Source: Porites lobata
Taxonomy: Eukaryota > Cnidaria > Anthozoa > Scleractinia > Poritidae
Direction: 5' to 3'
Length of the DNA stretch: 64,000 bases
Assembly (NCBI GenBank): GCA_942486035.1
Contig: CALNXK010000002.1
Coordinates: forward strand, 6,694,001-6,758,000
A model generated the notes under the pieces. That model did no database searches and had not been told where the DNA came from. It saw nothing but the letters and a program-made list of their open reading frames with translations. Numbering within the stretch: position 1 is the first letter of the stretch; every line of letters starts with the position of its first letter. Below are positions 11,401 to 22,229 of the stretch, in pieces. A program made the translations under genes and the position numbers.

Positions 11401-14400
11401 TGTATCAACAGTCCACGTTTTCAAGGGGTGTCTGGGGCATGCTCCCTCAGAAAATTTTAACATTGCAAAACCCTAATAAGCGATTTCCAGCATTTAGGGG
11501 ACTAAACTGAGTGGAAAAGAGCAAGTTTTCCATTCAAGAAGATTTGGGTTTTAGTCAAATTTTGATTTATTAGCCACATGATTAACTCCTGCAAGCAATG
11601 AACGAATGATCATGATACTAAGTTACATACATTTCAGCGTCAACAAATTCTATTGTTCTCCTCAACATTATTCAAACTAGCAGCTTCTTCTTCGGAGAAA
11701 AAAATAGCCGACTTCTCTGAGCAATGTAGCCGACGCATTTCGTCGGTCGTCTGTGCTTACTGAAACCCCTGCATGTTGTTAGCCTAATATTGCCTTATCT
11801 ATGCTTTTCTTAAACTAAAAAATCAGTTTGTTCGAGTGGTGTTTGAGTTGCTGGACAACACAGGGCACTACTTCATTTTACTGCCGTGAAACACACTACT
11901 ATTATGATTAGAAGTACAGGTCAAGGAGCTGTCTGTTTTACACGACTCGCCAGTTGGCGAACAGATCTTAAAATGAAGGCTCATGGATTGTATTCTTTCC
12001 CCACTCGCATCTTGCCTTCAGCTAGACATATTCTTAGCCACACCCTATCTGTACTAATCAACAAGTCGGTTGAACATGGAATATATCCCACTAAATTAAA
12101 GCTTGCTAAAGTAATCCCAATCCACAAAGCCAATGACGAATCTGACCCATCCAACTACAGACCCATATCACTACTTTCAGTCTTCAACCGAATCTTTGAA
12201 AAAATGATGTACATTCGCTTGAAATCATTTCTTGAAAAGTTCAGTATTCTCTATGATTCACAGTATGGATTTCGTGAAAAGCGGTCCACTGAACATGCTA
12301 TCTTGGAAATCACCAATCAGATTCAAACTAATATGGATAGAAAGCTGTACACCTGCAGAATATTTATTGATTTACAAAAAGCTTTTGACACAGTCGACCA
12401 CTCAATACTTTTAAAGAAACTTGAACATTATGGTATATGCGGGATTGTGAATGACTGGTTTACTTCCTACCTTACTAGTCGCAAGCAAATAACTGAATTT
12501 GGCCCCTCAAATATATCTAAGAAAGCGACAGTATTATCTGGGGTTCCCCAAGGATCAGTCCTAGGGCCTCTGCTCTTTCTTGTTTATATAAATGATATTC
12601 GTAATAGTTGTAACCGAATGAAGTTTTACCTATTCGCAGACTATACGAATCTTTTATATCCAGATAAAAACCTAAAATCCCTGGAATCTACGGTAAACGA
12701 TGAGTTCTGTAAGCTTTTCGACTGGCTAATAGCGAACAAATTATCTCTAAACATTAAAAAATCTAATTATGTTATTTTTCGACCAAGACAAAAAAATGTC
12801 AAATACGAAGTTAATTTTAAAATATTCAACCATCATACCAACTCTTACACATCTTTGGAAAGTAAAAGTTATGTTCAATATCTAGGCGTGCTTATTGATG
12901 AGAACCTCTCTTGGAAACATCATATTTTACATATAGCCTCTAAAATAAGCACATCGATTGGCATTATTGCTAGGCTAAGACATTTCGTACCACTTAATGC
13001 TTTACAACATATATACAGATCGCTGATTCAACCCTATTTGTTAAATGGCATAACGGCGTGGGGCCGAGCAGACAAAATCCACAGAAACAAAATCCTATGT
13101 CTTCAGAAACGTGCCCTTCGCCTCATGTTTTTTGGTGATTATAAAGCTCACGCAGTACCCTTCTTCATTTCATCCAGTCTACTACCTCTAGATCTTCTTT
13201 ACTTCAAGTCAGTTGCTGTCTTAATGTATGACGTCTCAAATAACACATCGCTACCTCAAATAAGTAATTTATTGAATTACCAACATAATATTCATTCACA
13301 TAACACAAGATCATCAACAAGAGGCAACTTCTTTCTCGAATACCCTAGATTAGACAAGCTAAACATGTCTTTTTCAAGAAACGGTGTTAGAGTCTGGAAT
13401 AACCTATCTAATGAAATTCGTCAAATGCCTAAAGTGAAATTTAAACGCAACATTCACAATATGCTCCTTCAGAAACTCTCGGAGGCGAATGAGTATATTG
13501 ATCTATTGGATTTGAATATGTCTTGAAAACTAAACTCAGTTCATTCTATTAGCTTTCTATCTACATTATCCTTCCAGCTTCCCATGTAATCTGCCTTATT
13601 TCTCCTGAGAATCTTCCTTTTTTTTTCCCAAATGTTATTAATACTAGTCAGTATTCAGTATTCACCTTATTTTAATGTATTGTGCGATAATAATTAATTT
13701 TACTTAGTATTGTAATTGTAATTATTCACTTTGTATTTAGTATTCAGCTTATTTTAATGTATTGTACGATAATAATTAATTCTACTTAGTATTTAATTGT
13801 ATTGTTATTGTAATTATTCTACTTAGTGTCAAGCCACTGCTCGCCTCGAATAGCTATAGCTAACTGCGAGCAGTGGTACATCATATTTTGTATTTTCTCA
13901 ATTTTTCTTAATAAACTTGAAACTTAAACTTGAAGTCGGCAGGGATCACTTTTTAGTCGTATTGGTGGCATGTGCAAGTCAGGCTTGTTAATGCTCTGAT
14001 TTCTCTACAGGTCTTATTCCCACACCACTTGAAGTGAAGTCTGGACAAAAAGATGATCATGTGGAGGCCATAAATAAGTTCTTGGAACGTAAGTTTCTGT
14101 ACATGTGTGTTTGACTGTATTTTAGAGGTGCCTTTGAATCACTGAGTTTTTCATTTTGTATTTGATTGGAATCAAGATAATTGTTAGTACATTGCAATAT
14201 ATATGAATGGGTTGTATTGAAGTGTGTTGTAGCAGAGCTCTCGTGCATGCTTGCACAGCGGAGCACCATGGGTAAGAAATGTGGTTATCTATGCATCCAA
14301 GAAATTTGGGTTCTGAGAAAATCATCCATGCATACATCCACCCCTTCATGTAACCCAGGGGGGCGGGGAATTTTGCATTTCAAGCACCCGCACATTTTGG

Positions 14401-17400
14401 CGGTAAATTACATGGCCACCCTGACCTTTAGAGAGAACAAAACAGCCGAGTCTTTCTTTCAACTAAATTTTAATGTCTATGATGTGGTTCAATTTTATCC
14501 TTGGTTTAAATTTTCTTTTCTTTTGTTCATGGGCATGGTAATGTATGGTGATGAGTTTGAAACAAAAGAAAATAAATTTAAACCAAGGATAAAATTGATC
14601 CACAACATCTACATTGATGTCATGTGGCTAACAGAAAAAGACCTACAACGAGAGATAAAAAACAAAGGAGACCAATTTTGTTCAAGGAAAAACATGAAAA
14701 TTTGAATTGGGCAGTGAGAAAATGAAAAAAATGCTAGTAGCCACCAAGGTGAAAATGAGCAGCAGTGGAAATATAGGTGAACAGGAACACATACAACAAT
14801 TCCTCCATAATACATGTAAATAGGAAGTTTCTCAAAGTTTTACGTTGTAGTCATGCAAAACAACGGCAAGCAAATGTACAAAAAAGTGTGGTGCACATGA
14901 AAAGTTTTTTTTTTTTTCACAAATTAGAACTTTTTTTGTTGCTGTTCTTGTTGCCATAACCATTTAGCATTACATGATTATATATTTTGCTATATTATTA
15001 TATATTATATTAACGAGAGCTTTGCTTTTTGCCATGGCTAAATCTATGTCTTACACTGTCAATAAAGTTGTGGTGCAGACACCACCACTAGTAATTAATT
15101 AAATTATTGAAAAATAAGAGGTGGTTGCTAACTCTTTACAACAACTTTCCTAATTATTTATTTGTTAGCATACAAGTCTGCCATGAATAATTCTGACAGC
15201 TACAATCAAAACTGTACAGAGGAGACTCGTTCTAAGCGTTCCAAACCATGTGCCATGGATCTGACCACTCTTGGAGAGTGCTACAGCAATGATAAAGACT
15301 TTCAATATGGCTATGATGAAGAAAAACCATGCATCTTTTTTAAAATGAATAGGGTGAGTTTATCTTTAAATTTGATTCAGGGCTTCTGAAAAAGTGCCTG
15401 TACCAGAAGACTACTGGCTCTTAAACCTGACTGATCTCCGCTCCGTACATTTTCTTAGTTAAGAAAATTTGATAAAAGATCAAAGCATTTCCCGATTAGT
15501 TAAGAGAATTTTAATAAAAGATTAAAGCATTTCCCCTTTCTTGATCATTTACTAATTCTTGTAACTTTTTCTCCTAATGATGTATTGATGTTGTTAGGAG
15601 TAAACTCAGGTTGTCACCCTAGGGACTTATAAAGTTAAAAACAATATATGTATAATGTATATGTCAACTTGAACCTCTGTGTGCTATCACCTATTGTAAG
15701 CAACCTCTTATCCATCACCACCACTACCATCATCATCATCATCAACTGGGCATGCTGGTTGCTCAGATTGCTAGGACTAGTGCATTTTGTCCATCTCAAT
15801 CATCTTAAGTAGTCATCTGCCGATGTATCTTGCACCAAAGTACTTATAGAGGACACTGTTTTTATGTCTCGTACTACAGAGGGGACTGCCATTTTTCATG
15901 ATCATCCAAACAGGCAGGGGTCTAGCTGTTTTACAGGGGAAGGCAGTAGTCATTTTATTTTTCGGTTATTTTTACAAAGACCCTGAGGATCGGGGATCAA
16001 ATCTGTGACTTAACACTCTGCAGTCAAGGGCTTTTCTTACCGAGTAGTGCTGCTCTGGCAAAAAAATGGTTTAGACAAATATTTACCATAAATAATCTAA
16101 TAAATGCCCACCCTCAAATAAATGCCTCATGTGATATACACCACCCACCCACCCCCCTCCCCTGTGCTGTTAATTTTTTATTAAACCCCCCTCTAATTAA
16201 TGCCCCCCCCCCCATGAAAATTGCTCCAAAATACTAGGAAATTGCAAAATAGAGTAAAATCAATCAATGTATTAGTTTTGATTAACATCAGTTTGTGTAT
16301 CATGTCATGTTCGATTTCAAGTTCAGAGTAAGGATAGCGCTCTTTGATCGTCTTGATCTTGGTGCTAAACATGTCAGCAATTTTTTCCTGCCTGTTTGAG
16401 CTTGCTAGCATCCAGGAATGACACTTCGCATTTTTGTTTTCTGCAAACTTGGACAGTAAGGAAATTCAATTCAGGCACAGCTAGAAAACCAGCAAGGATT
16501 CTGGACAGCTCAATAGGGATGTTTCCTGCTAAAACCAAATTGTCTTGCTTGGGAGATTGTTTGTACACACTAGCAGCATTAGGATCATATTCGTTCGCCT
16601 CTTCTTAGTTGCCTTTCTTGCAGATTAAAACGTCTATGTCCCCTTGTAAACATGATGCCCGCGTATTGCTGCCTTGATCTTCATTTCATGGGACATGAAA
16701 AAACTAAAATTGTAATCCGTTTTGGCCATAATGTTCTGCAAGCTCTCGTTGAACTGTTGGCTGTTCTTGAAACACAATCATGAAACGCATGCGCACAGTC
16801 CACAACTTTCTGCACATAGGATGAAAACATGACCTGTAACATGACTTTATAAAAGCTTGAAGTCAGTCCTTCACTTCGCAATGTCTACTTCACATGGTTC
16901 AGCTATATCGAACAAAGAGAGAAAAAACGAAGGTTTACCATGTACCTTAAATGTGAGGCAATAGCATACACAAAAGGGAATCCAACCTAGCAGGAGAGTT
17001 AAGCACATCAGAGAGTGGCATAAAAACAAAGGGTCAATCAAAGAATTGAAAGATGACTATTGCCCTAAAAGAGCCAGATTGCCCTATTGATCAATTGTTA
17101 TCGTACATCCTTCAAGTATGCAAACTTTCGAAACAACATGAAAATCAGCCTCCATGTATCACAGCTATGGATGAAATGCTTGTGTGGGACGATATGGTCT
17201 CTAACACTACCATCAATAGAGTAGGGGTGACATCCATCAGCCTAAAGATGACCAGATATGAAAAAGTCATGGTTAAAGTGTGTTTATCTGCCAGAGCTGA
17301 TGGGACTTAACTAAAACCATTTTATGTGTTTTGTGCTGCCAAGCAAGAGACAAGAAACTGAAAGAAGATTGCAGGCATAAATGCGTTGTAACCATATCAT

Positions 17401-20400
17401 CCAATGCCTGGACGAATGAAGAATTAACTCTACAGTAGGTGAAAAGCGTTCTTGGAACATTTTCCTTTAACAGGCACTTACTGGCGTGGGATTCTTATTA
17501 GTGTCATATGATGAAGAGTGTCAAAGAAGCACTTAACCAAATTAATGTTCCAAGTTATAGCTCCCAGTGGTTGTACTAAATAGTTACAAGCACCAGACAT
17601 AAGTTGGAACAAACTGTTCAAGGATGGCTAGTGGTGTACAAGAATACAGCTATTTCGAGAAAGGTTGTCGGAAAAAGTGCACGTGCCAATCCTGAAAGGT
17701 ATTGTGGGTGGTTTTGAGTTCACTGTTCTTCAAAGAAATTTGAAAGAATGGCACGAGAGGCCATTAAAGTATGTATGCGAGTTTTGAAGTAAAGCAACAA
17801 AAGTAGGTTCGACAGCTACAGTGTCAGGAACAGTGTATTGATCATGTCCCATATTACCTTTTGGGATTGTCTCGTGCACATTTTTTTCCAACAACCTTTC
17901 TCGGAATAGCTGTATACAGAAGCTAGAAACATACAACTGCCATCGAGAAAGATGATTGTGGAATGGGTGTTGACAGCCTGGTCATGGCTCTCTACAGATG
18001 TGATTGCTAAATCGTTCATGTCCTGTGCATTGAATCTCGCAGTTGATGGCTTTGAAGATCCAGAGATTCATTGCCTCAAGAAAAGTCAACCGTGTGAAGT
18101 AGGAGCAGAGCATTTAGAGGCGCAACTCTCCATTATGAATGAACCAAATCTCCCAAACCCTTTCCAAGTCATAACCGACTCAGACATCGAAGAAGTTAAC
18201 CATGAAAACAAAATTACTCTGGATGAGGACTCTGATATTGACGTTGAGAGCTAAAAGATGTGTTTTTTCCTGTCAAACACCACTCCCATCCCCTCTCCAA
18301 ATTGTCAAACAACTCTTTGAGAGCTGAGGGACTTCAGTGTTTGAATAAAATATGAAAGCAACTTGCTCTCATTAAGGCACCCTCTTGATTGTAGCAGAAG
18401 AAAAATTAAATTAGAAACCTTGGAGTGCAAAAGCCATCAGCCTGCAGTTGAGATTCTGTTAACACAAAAACATGTTTGGCCGAAAGCATACTGTATACAG
18501 TTTTGCTGAGTTTGTTAAAATAAGTTACAAGAATAAACGCCTCTCAAATAAACACCTCCTATCTATTGAACGCCCCCTTTTGGACCCCTAAAATTTTATA
18601 AATGCCCCAGGCGTTTATTAGATCATTAATTTACATTATTCAAAATACCTAATTCATTCAGTTAAACCAGGTAGCCACATCAGTGCTTACAGCCTTCTCT
18701 CCTTTCCCCTAACCACTAGAGATGTTTCGCAGGAAGAGATGTGTGCGATTTGGCCCCTAAAATTCTATACTGATTAGTTGAATCAATGTTTATTTTGTAG
18801 TTTATTTTTTATCGCTGGTAATTTTTATTTTTCTTTTGTTTCAACTTCATTAGCATACATTACCATACCCAAAAACAAAAGAGAAATTTAAAATTACGCG
18901 AGATGAAAAATTAATTACATGTACAACATTTACATTATGATTGATCTGATACTCATGGCCGGGGTTCCACATTTAAATTTGTCTGACTTTGTGTTTCTCC
19001 TGATCTATTATTTTCAAGTTTTGAGTTCTTCTGCAAACAAGTGGCAACAAAACTCAAATGCTTCTTGTAATTTATATTCCACAAATTATGACTGTTTTTT
19101 TAGTAGATCCATGGCATTTACATTTGATCTTTGTGACCTTTTGTCTGTCAATCTTAAACAATAGCTCAAAACAAAAAAACAGAATAACTACCCCAACCAA
19201 TTGGCACTCCTTGACCAGTTTCCAGACAAATCTACATCATCAGTATTGAATTACCAAGGTCTCTCCCGCAAATTGTCCTGCAGTAATGAGCAAGGAGAGA
19301 TTGCTGTATTTGCAGGCTGCACAACACCGGCATTGTGATTTTTCAGCGTTTTTAACCACCTGAAGTGACATGCAGTCTGATCTCCCACCCAGTTGCAAGT
19401 TGGACACTGATAGTGCACAACCCTGTTTAGACAACATGTTTTTTTTGTATTATTCATCCTTTTCTTGTTTTTTGTTATTGTGAGAATGGTTCTTCTTGAG
19501 ACAGTCACACAAGTGACTTGAATGTTTTTTTTTTCTGATTCATCTGTGTCACTTTCTCGTATATTCACTAAACTGGGAAATTCGTCAATGCGTTGTGTTG
19601 TTTCCTGAGATAAAATACTTATTAAAAAATTTTCTTCTCTCTAGGTGTATGGCTGGGTCCCTGAACCTGAGGAGGGGTTGGATTATGTTAAACTGGCATG
19701 CAAATTTGAAGATGAAAGCCAAAAAGTAAGAATAAATACAATTGCATAGCCATCTATATCACTGTTGTAGGAAATAAATTCTGTACAGTCAATGGGGATT
19801 TGTACATGTCATTTCTTGCTCCAACAAGTCATCCATTTAACACTTTAAAACATGCAAAATACTATTCTTAACATTGTTCACCATAGTACATTTGTTATGG
19901 CACTCGTGCAGAGAACTTGTTTAAACAATGAGATACCTTTGTGTCTGTTTTTCTTTTGTGCCTTTTGGGGTGCACAAAAAGGTACAAGAGAAAAAACAGA
20001 AAAGGCTGCAAGATTGCATTTGGTAGCTTAACCATGTACGGTAAATTTGGCAGTTTATCTAACTTTGAATGTTTTTTGTTGCTTGACTTTCTCTTATCAT
20101 GATTCCTGGCAAACTAAAACCTTATAGAAAATCAACCTACAATGCATTGCAAACCCTTTCAAGTACCTCATGTACATGTATATATCCACGAAATATATGC
20201 CCTGAAATGACTAGTGCCCAGGACCTTGCAGGGCTACCAAGTAGGCCTTGTAGTTGTTATTGTGACCTTTTGTCAAAACTGTTGTAATTCACCACTTACA
20301 CATCTCCATCTATGCACCTTATTTGCCCCCCAAAATTTTGCATAAGCATTGTTTTCAATTTTTCTTGGAACAGCTGTAATACCCAGGAGAAAAGGAAAAC

Positions 20401-21250
20401 AAAGGCTATGCAAAATTTTGGGAAGCGAATAAGGTGCATTATGGGAGATGTGCAAGTGGTGAATATAACTAAAAATGCGGTTGTTTTTGGAAGGAAAATA
20501 GTCTGAAAGGAGCCTAAAGGTTTCTAAAAAATCGTGGTTATGAAGAGAAAACATGCATTTCTAGAAACTCTTAGTGCATTGCTCAGTATTGTGCAGAATT
20601 GTCCAGTCCAGCACCCTTGTACCCTGTCTGAAGCACTGATGATATTATTTTATTCATTTTAATATTTTGTACCAGTGAATTTTACCTTCAACAACCAAAA
20701 TGCGCATGTTACTTGTCCGATGGACATAAAAAAATAGTTGTCTCCGACAAAGAAATTTGTTACAAGAATACACATACCTTCAATTTTAATATCCTCCATG
20801 ATTCCAAGTTTTAGTAATTTTGGTTAGTAAAACATAGAACTATTTGTTAACATTTCTGGCCTTGGTTGTTCAAGCATTGGATAGCACTATCCACACTGGA
20901 TAAATCACTATCCAGTTGTTCTTGTTGGAAATCTCAGGAGTCATAGATACATTTTTGGCTTTTATTTAACCCGGCTTGTTGTATTGGGTTGTATTATAAT
21001 GCAAATAATTGTATTTTGTCTTCAACAGGGCTTGCTTCCCTTCCCATCAGACAAGCCTGGCTTTCTCGCCAATTTCTACCCATTTTTTGCTGAGGATGAT
21101 TGGCTTGGCCCAATTGCTGCTCTTAAAATTAACACCACAGCTAAAGGAGTTCTTCTCTGTGAGGCCCGCGCTCAGAATATCAAGAAATCTGATACCTACC
21201 GACTCAACCGAGGTGCAACTGGAAGAGTTCGCATCGAGCTTGACTTGTAA
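8450..21250 (+). CDS. ATP1B: Na+/K+-transporting ATPase subunit beta, complete, six exons
   Basis: Exons: 8450-8591, 8767-8904, 14011-14088, 15169-15353, 19645-19725, 21029-21250, all with GT..AG introns and consistent phases, giving 281 residues. The beta subunit folds and delivers the catalytic alpha subunit to the plasma membrane and tunes K+ affinity. It is a type II membrane protein: a short cytoplasmic N-terminus ending in GRNGASW, one membrane span at about residues 48-77 (FYGCLAGFFAAML), then an ectodomain. Six ectodomain cysteines (in QNCTE, KPCAM, GECYS, KPCIF, LACKF, LLCEA) match the three conserved disulfides. N-glycosylation sequons occur at NNS, NCT and NTT. The exon 5 start VYGWVPEP corresponds to the family's YGW(V/K)P motif. 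Length is slightly below the usual about 300. An in-frame TTG upstream is not a start. Intron 2 (5.1 kb) and intron 4 (4.3 kb) are swollen by transposons. An H+/K+-ATPase beta is the main alternative. Confidence 0.93.
8905..10030. other. Intron 2, first part; nothing recognised
   Basis: AT-rich intron sequence. Open frames of 60-86 codons occur on both strands but show no splice logic or recognisable protein. Confidence 0.4.
10031..10533. mobile_element. MITE, AGGAAATTAAYGC family, copy 1
   Basis: Ends in inverted copies of a roughly 20-bp terminus with core TATAGGAAATTAA (TTGTAGGAAATTAATGC at the left; reverse complement TATAGGAAATTAACGC at the right). Internal sequence contains CATCAAGAATGTCTGGA, which recurs in reverse orientation in the copy at 55386-55760. 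No coding capacity. Confidence 0.75.
11112..11321. mobile_element. Short palindromic MITE, TTAACCCTTTAA termini
   Basis: Twenty-one-base inverted ends beginning TTAACCCTTTAAGCCCTAAG match at 20 of 21 positions. The 210-bp element is non-coding. A truncated relative appears near 56245-56365, and an element with related TTAACACTTTAAGCCCCAAC ends lies at 58714-58923. Confidence 0.7.
11347..11772. mobile_element. MITE with CAGGGGTTTCA termini
   Basis: Inverted ends CAGGGGTTTCAATAA and CAGGGGTTTCAGTAA, flanked on both sides by CATGTT, a likely 6-bp target duplication. Non-coding. Ends beginning CAGGG are typical of hAT elements, but hAT normally gives 8-bp duplications, so the superfamily is left open. 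Confidence 0.7.
11985..13526 (+). pseudogene. LINE reverse transcriptase, 3' part of ORF2, catalytically mutated
   Basis: The open frame to the stop at 13526 encodes a reverse transcriptase with the fingers motif NYRPISLL, the LQKAFDTVDH block holding the first catalytic aspartate, and SGVPQGSVLGPLLF. The catalytic box reads FADYTN instead of the family's FADDTN, so one of the paired metal-binding aspartates is replaced by tyrosine (codon TAT at about 12640). The C-terminal region has the usual nuclease-free LINE tail ending DLNMS. The part upstream of about 11985 does not look like LINE protein. Apart from the lost aspartate and 5' truncation the frame is intact, suggesting a fairly young insertion. 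Probably unable to copy itself. Confidence 0.85.
13834..13876 (+). other. 3' UTR stem-loop of the LINE
   Basis: CCACTGCTCGC and GCGAGCAGTGG form a perfect 11-bp stem around a 21-base loop. The loop contains the palindrome TAGCTATAGCTA (13851-13862). It lies about 60 bases from the 3' end, where some LINEs keep a hairpin recognised by their own reverse transcriptase. Confidence 0.7.
14820..14960. mobile_element. MITE, TTAGGAAG/GCAACGACG family, degenerate copy
   Basis: Begins TAGGAAGTTTCTCAAAG and follows the same order of blocks as the element at 63246-63405 (acgttgtagtc, acggcaa, gtgatgca/gtggtgca, ending ttgctgttcttgttgcc). The last terminus is eroded. Non-coding, in intron 3 of the beta-subunit gene. 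Confidence 0.5.
15420..15625. repeat. Fragment related to the 58714-58923 element, with internal duplication
   Basis: Shares the order of blocks CTGATCTCC, GATCAAAGCATTT, TTCTTGTAAC/ATTCTCATAAC, TTGTTAGGAG with the MITE at 58714-58923. A segment of about 50 bases ending AAAGCATTTCCC is directly duplicated inside it. Confidence 0.45.
16190..16900 (-). pseudogene. HIRAN-like passenger gene remnant of the pogo-type element
   Basis: Read right to left across frames, fragments include IRGHHVYK (about 16660), NEYDPNAASVY (about 16590), AGNIPIELSRILAGFL (about 16500) and a terminal KTIKERYPYSELE. This order resembles HIRAN-like proteins that are abundant in cnidarian genomes, where RGHHVYK, NEHD..A..VY and VGHVP.ELS are the landmarks. 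HIRAN domains bind DNA ends in repair helicases such as HLTF; the role in a transposon is unknown. Several stops and frameshifts (for example after YKGT and before EEANEYD) show it is dead. The assignment is from remembered motifs only. Confidence 0.55.
16915..18254 (+). pseudogene. Pogo/Tigger-like transposase remnant (DDE_1 family)
   Basis: A degenerate N-terminal helix-turn-helix (RRFTMYLKCEAIAYTKGNP, about 16925) runs into a shortened linker and then the nuclease core. All three aspartate landmarks are still readable in changing frames: AMDEMLVWDDM (about 17165), LLAWDSY (about 17485) and APDISWNK (about 17590). The block SSNAWTNEELTL also fits. An open 3' part (17952-18254) encodes VEWVLTAWSWL..KSF..CALN and an acidic tail, as in pogo-like transposases. 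Stops at about 17308, 17360, 17497 and elsewhere make it non-functional. The cut between the DNA-binding part and the core looks like an internal deletion. Confidence 0.8.
18640..19640. other. Intron 4, last part; nothing recognised
   Basis: AT-rich intron sequence between the pogo-type element and exon 5. No element or coding segment recognised. Confidence 0.4.
20284..20466. mobile_element. Foldback MITE about 180 bp
   Basis: Arms of about 60 bases are inverted copies: left AATTCACCACTTACACATCT, then TGCACCTTATTTGC and CAAAATTTTGCAT; the right arm is the same in reverse complement with few changes. The spacer is about 60 bases. It sits in intron 5 of the beta-subunit gene. Confidence 0.75.
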
Positions 21251-21879
21251 AACCGCTTTGAATTATTGTAATGTTATTCACTGATTCCTTGCTAACAGTC
21301 TGCTGGTATAGTGATCACAAGTATTTTACCATTTGCACGTTTCATGCTGCAGGGACTGGTGATTTTGTGACATATTTTAAGGCTTCTCTTTTTTGTCTGT
21401 TTGTTCCTCAACAAATTAGAAGGGAGAAGATCAGGGAAGAAATCAAACGCTTTTTTGGTGGATCTTCGTAATACAAGTAGTACATGAGAAATCTCAAGAA
21501 ATAGGTTGAAAAGTTTCTTATGTTTGAAAACAATACATTTTGAGACTTTTTGCCATATTGAAGATTGTTCTGTGGCAAATTTCTTCAAACTGTACTTGCA
21601 CTTTAAGCTTGCTTTTTTTACACTATTACACTTTATTTGAAGGAGGTTTTTTCATTGGACTAACAAGACTAATATCAACTGTATGATTTAGTATTAGCAG
21701 TATTTAGGTTGCACACCATCATAACATAATTGTGGGTATTCACTCTTTCGTGTTAATTTTAAAGGAGTTCTGTCTTCATACCTCAGAAAACAGACAGATG
21801 TTTTGTGCATTCACACTTCCCACGTAAAGTGTGTGTGCTTGCAGCTTTCAGAACATTTCAATCGTGATTGTGCAAAAGG

Positions 21880-22229
21880 CAATAGAGACCTTTATTAGAT
21901 TCCAAGACGAGTACGACTACGAGTCGAGTACGAGATTTTCTCCATTCCTAGTAGTGCTCGCGCGTGAACCAGCGTCATTTTGGCGGGAAAACGTGGTAGC
22001 CGTCGTCAGTCCACTACGAGTTATATCGCAAGTGTCGTAGTGGCGGGAACAAGTTATCAAATGTTAGAAGTTTTGGCATTTTGCAATCGGGAGAGGGCTC
22101 AACCTCCTTCAATAAAGTGCAAAAAAAGTGCAATAAAGAATTCCAGGGTGTCTATTTTTCGAAAAAAACTTTAAATCAAATCTCGTACTCGTAGTCGTTC
22201 GCGTCGTCGAATCTAAAGCTCTCTAATAG
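21880..22229. mobile_element. MITE about 350 bp downstream of the beta-subunit gene
   Basis: Inverted ends share blocks CTTTA.TAGATTC, ACGACTACGAGT and AGTACGAGATTT. The interior is non-coding and holds the first two AATAAA signals downstream of the beta-subunit stop (22111-22116 and 22132-22137). Confidence 0.7.

Larger units (their letters stand above)
11960..13936 (+). mobile_element. 5'-truncated non-LTR retrotransposon (CR1/L2-like)
   Basis: Contains a reverse transcriptase frame followed by a roughly 0.4-kb 3' UTR. The UTR holds an 82-bp-period direct duplication (about 13656-13820), an 11-bp perfect stem (13834-13844 with 13866-13876) and a tail of AACTTGAA-type repeats ending near 13936. 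No apurinic endonuclease region is present, so the copy is 5' truncated as expected of target-primed retrotransposition. It sits in intron 2 of the beta-subunit gene, in the same orientation. Confidence 0.85.
16082..18637. mobile_element. Decayed pogo-type DNA transposon with inverted termini
   Basis: Ends carry inverted repeats: left ATAATCTAATAAATGCCC, right (reverse complement) ATGATCTAATAAACGCC, with matching subterminal CAAATAAA-rich tracts. Inside lie a broken pogo/Tigger-like transposase on the plus strand and a broken HIRAN-like passenger gene on the minus strand. The 2.55-kb element occupies intron 4 of the beta-subunit gene. Termini resemble those of the MITEs at 5972-6359 and 62172-62567. 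Confidence 0.75.

Noticed and set aside
14181..14705. 174-codon open frame in intron 3 of the beta-subunit gene
   Set aside because: Contains inverted copies of a TTTAAATTT/ACCAAGGATAAA segment and no recognisable domain; looks like repeat-derived intron sequence.
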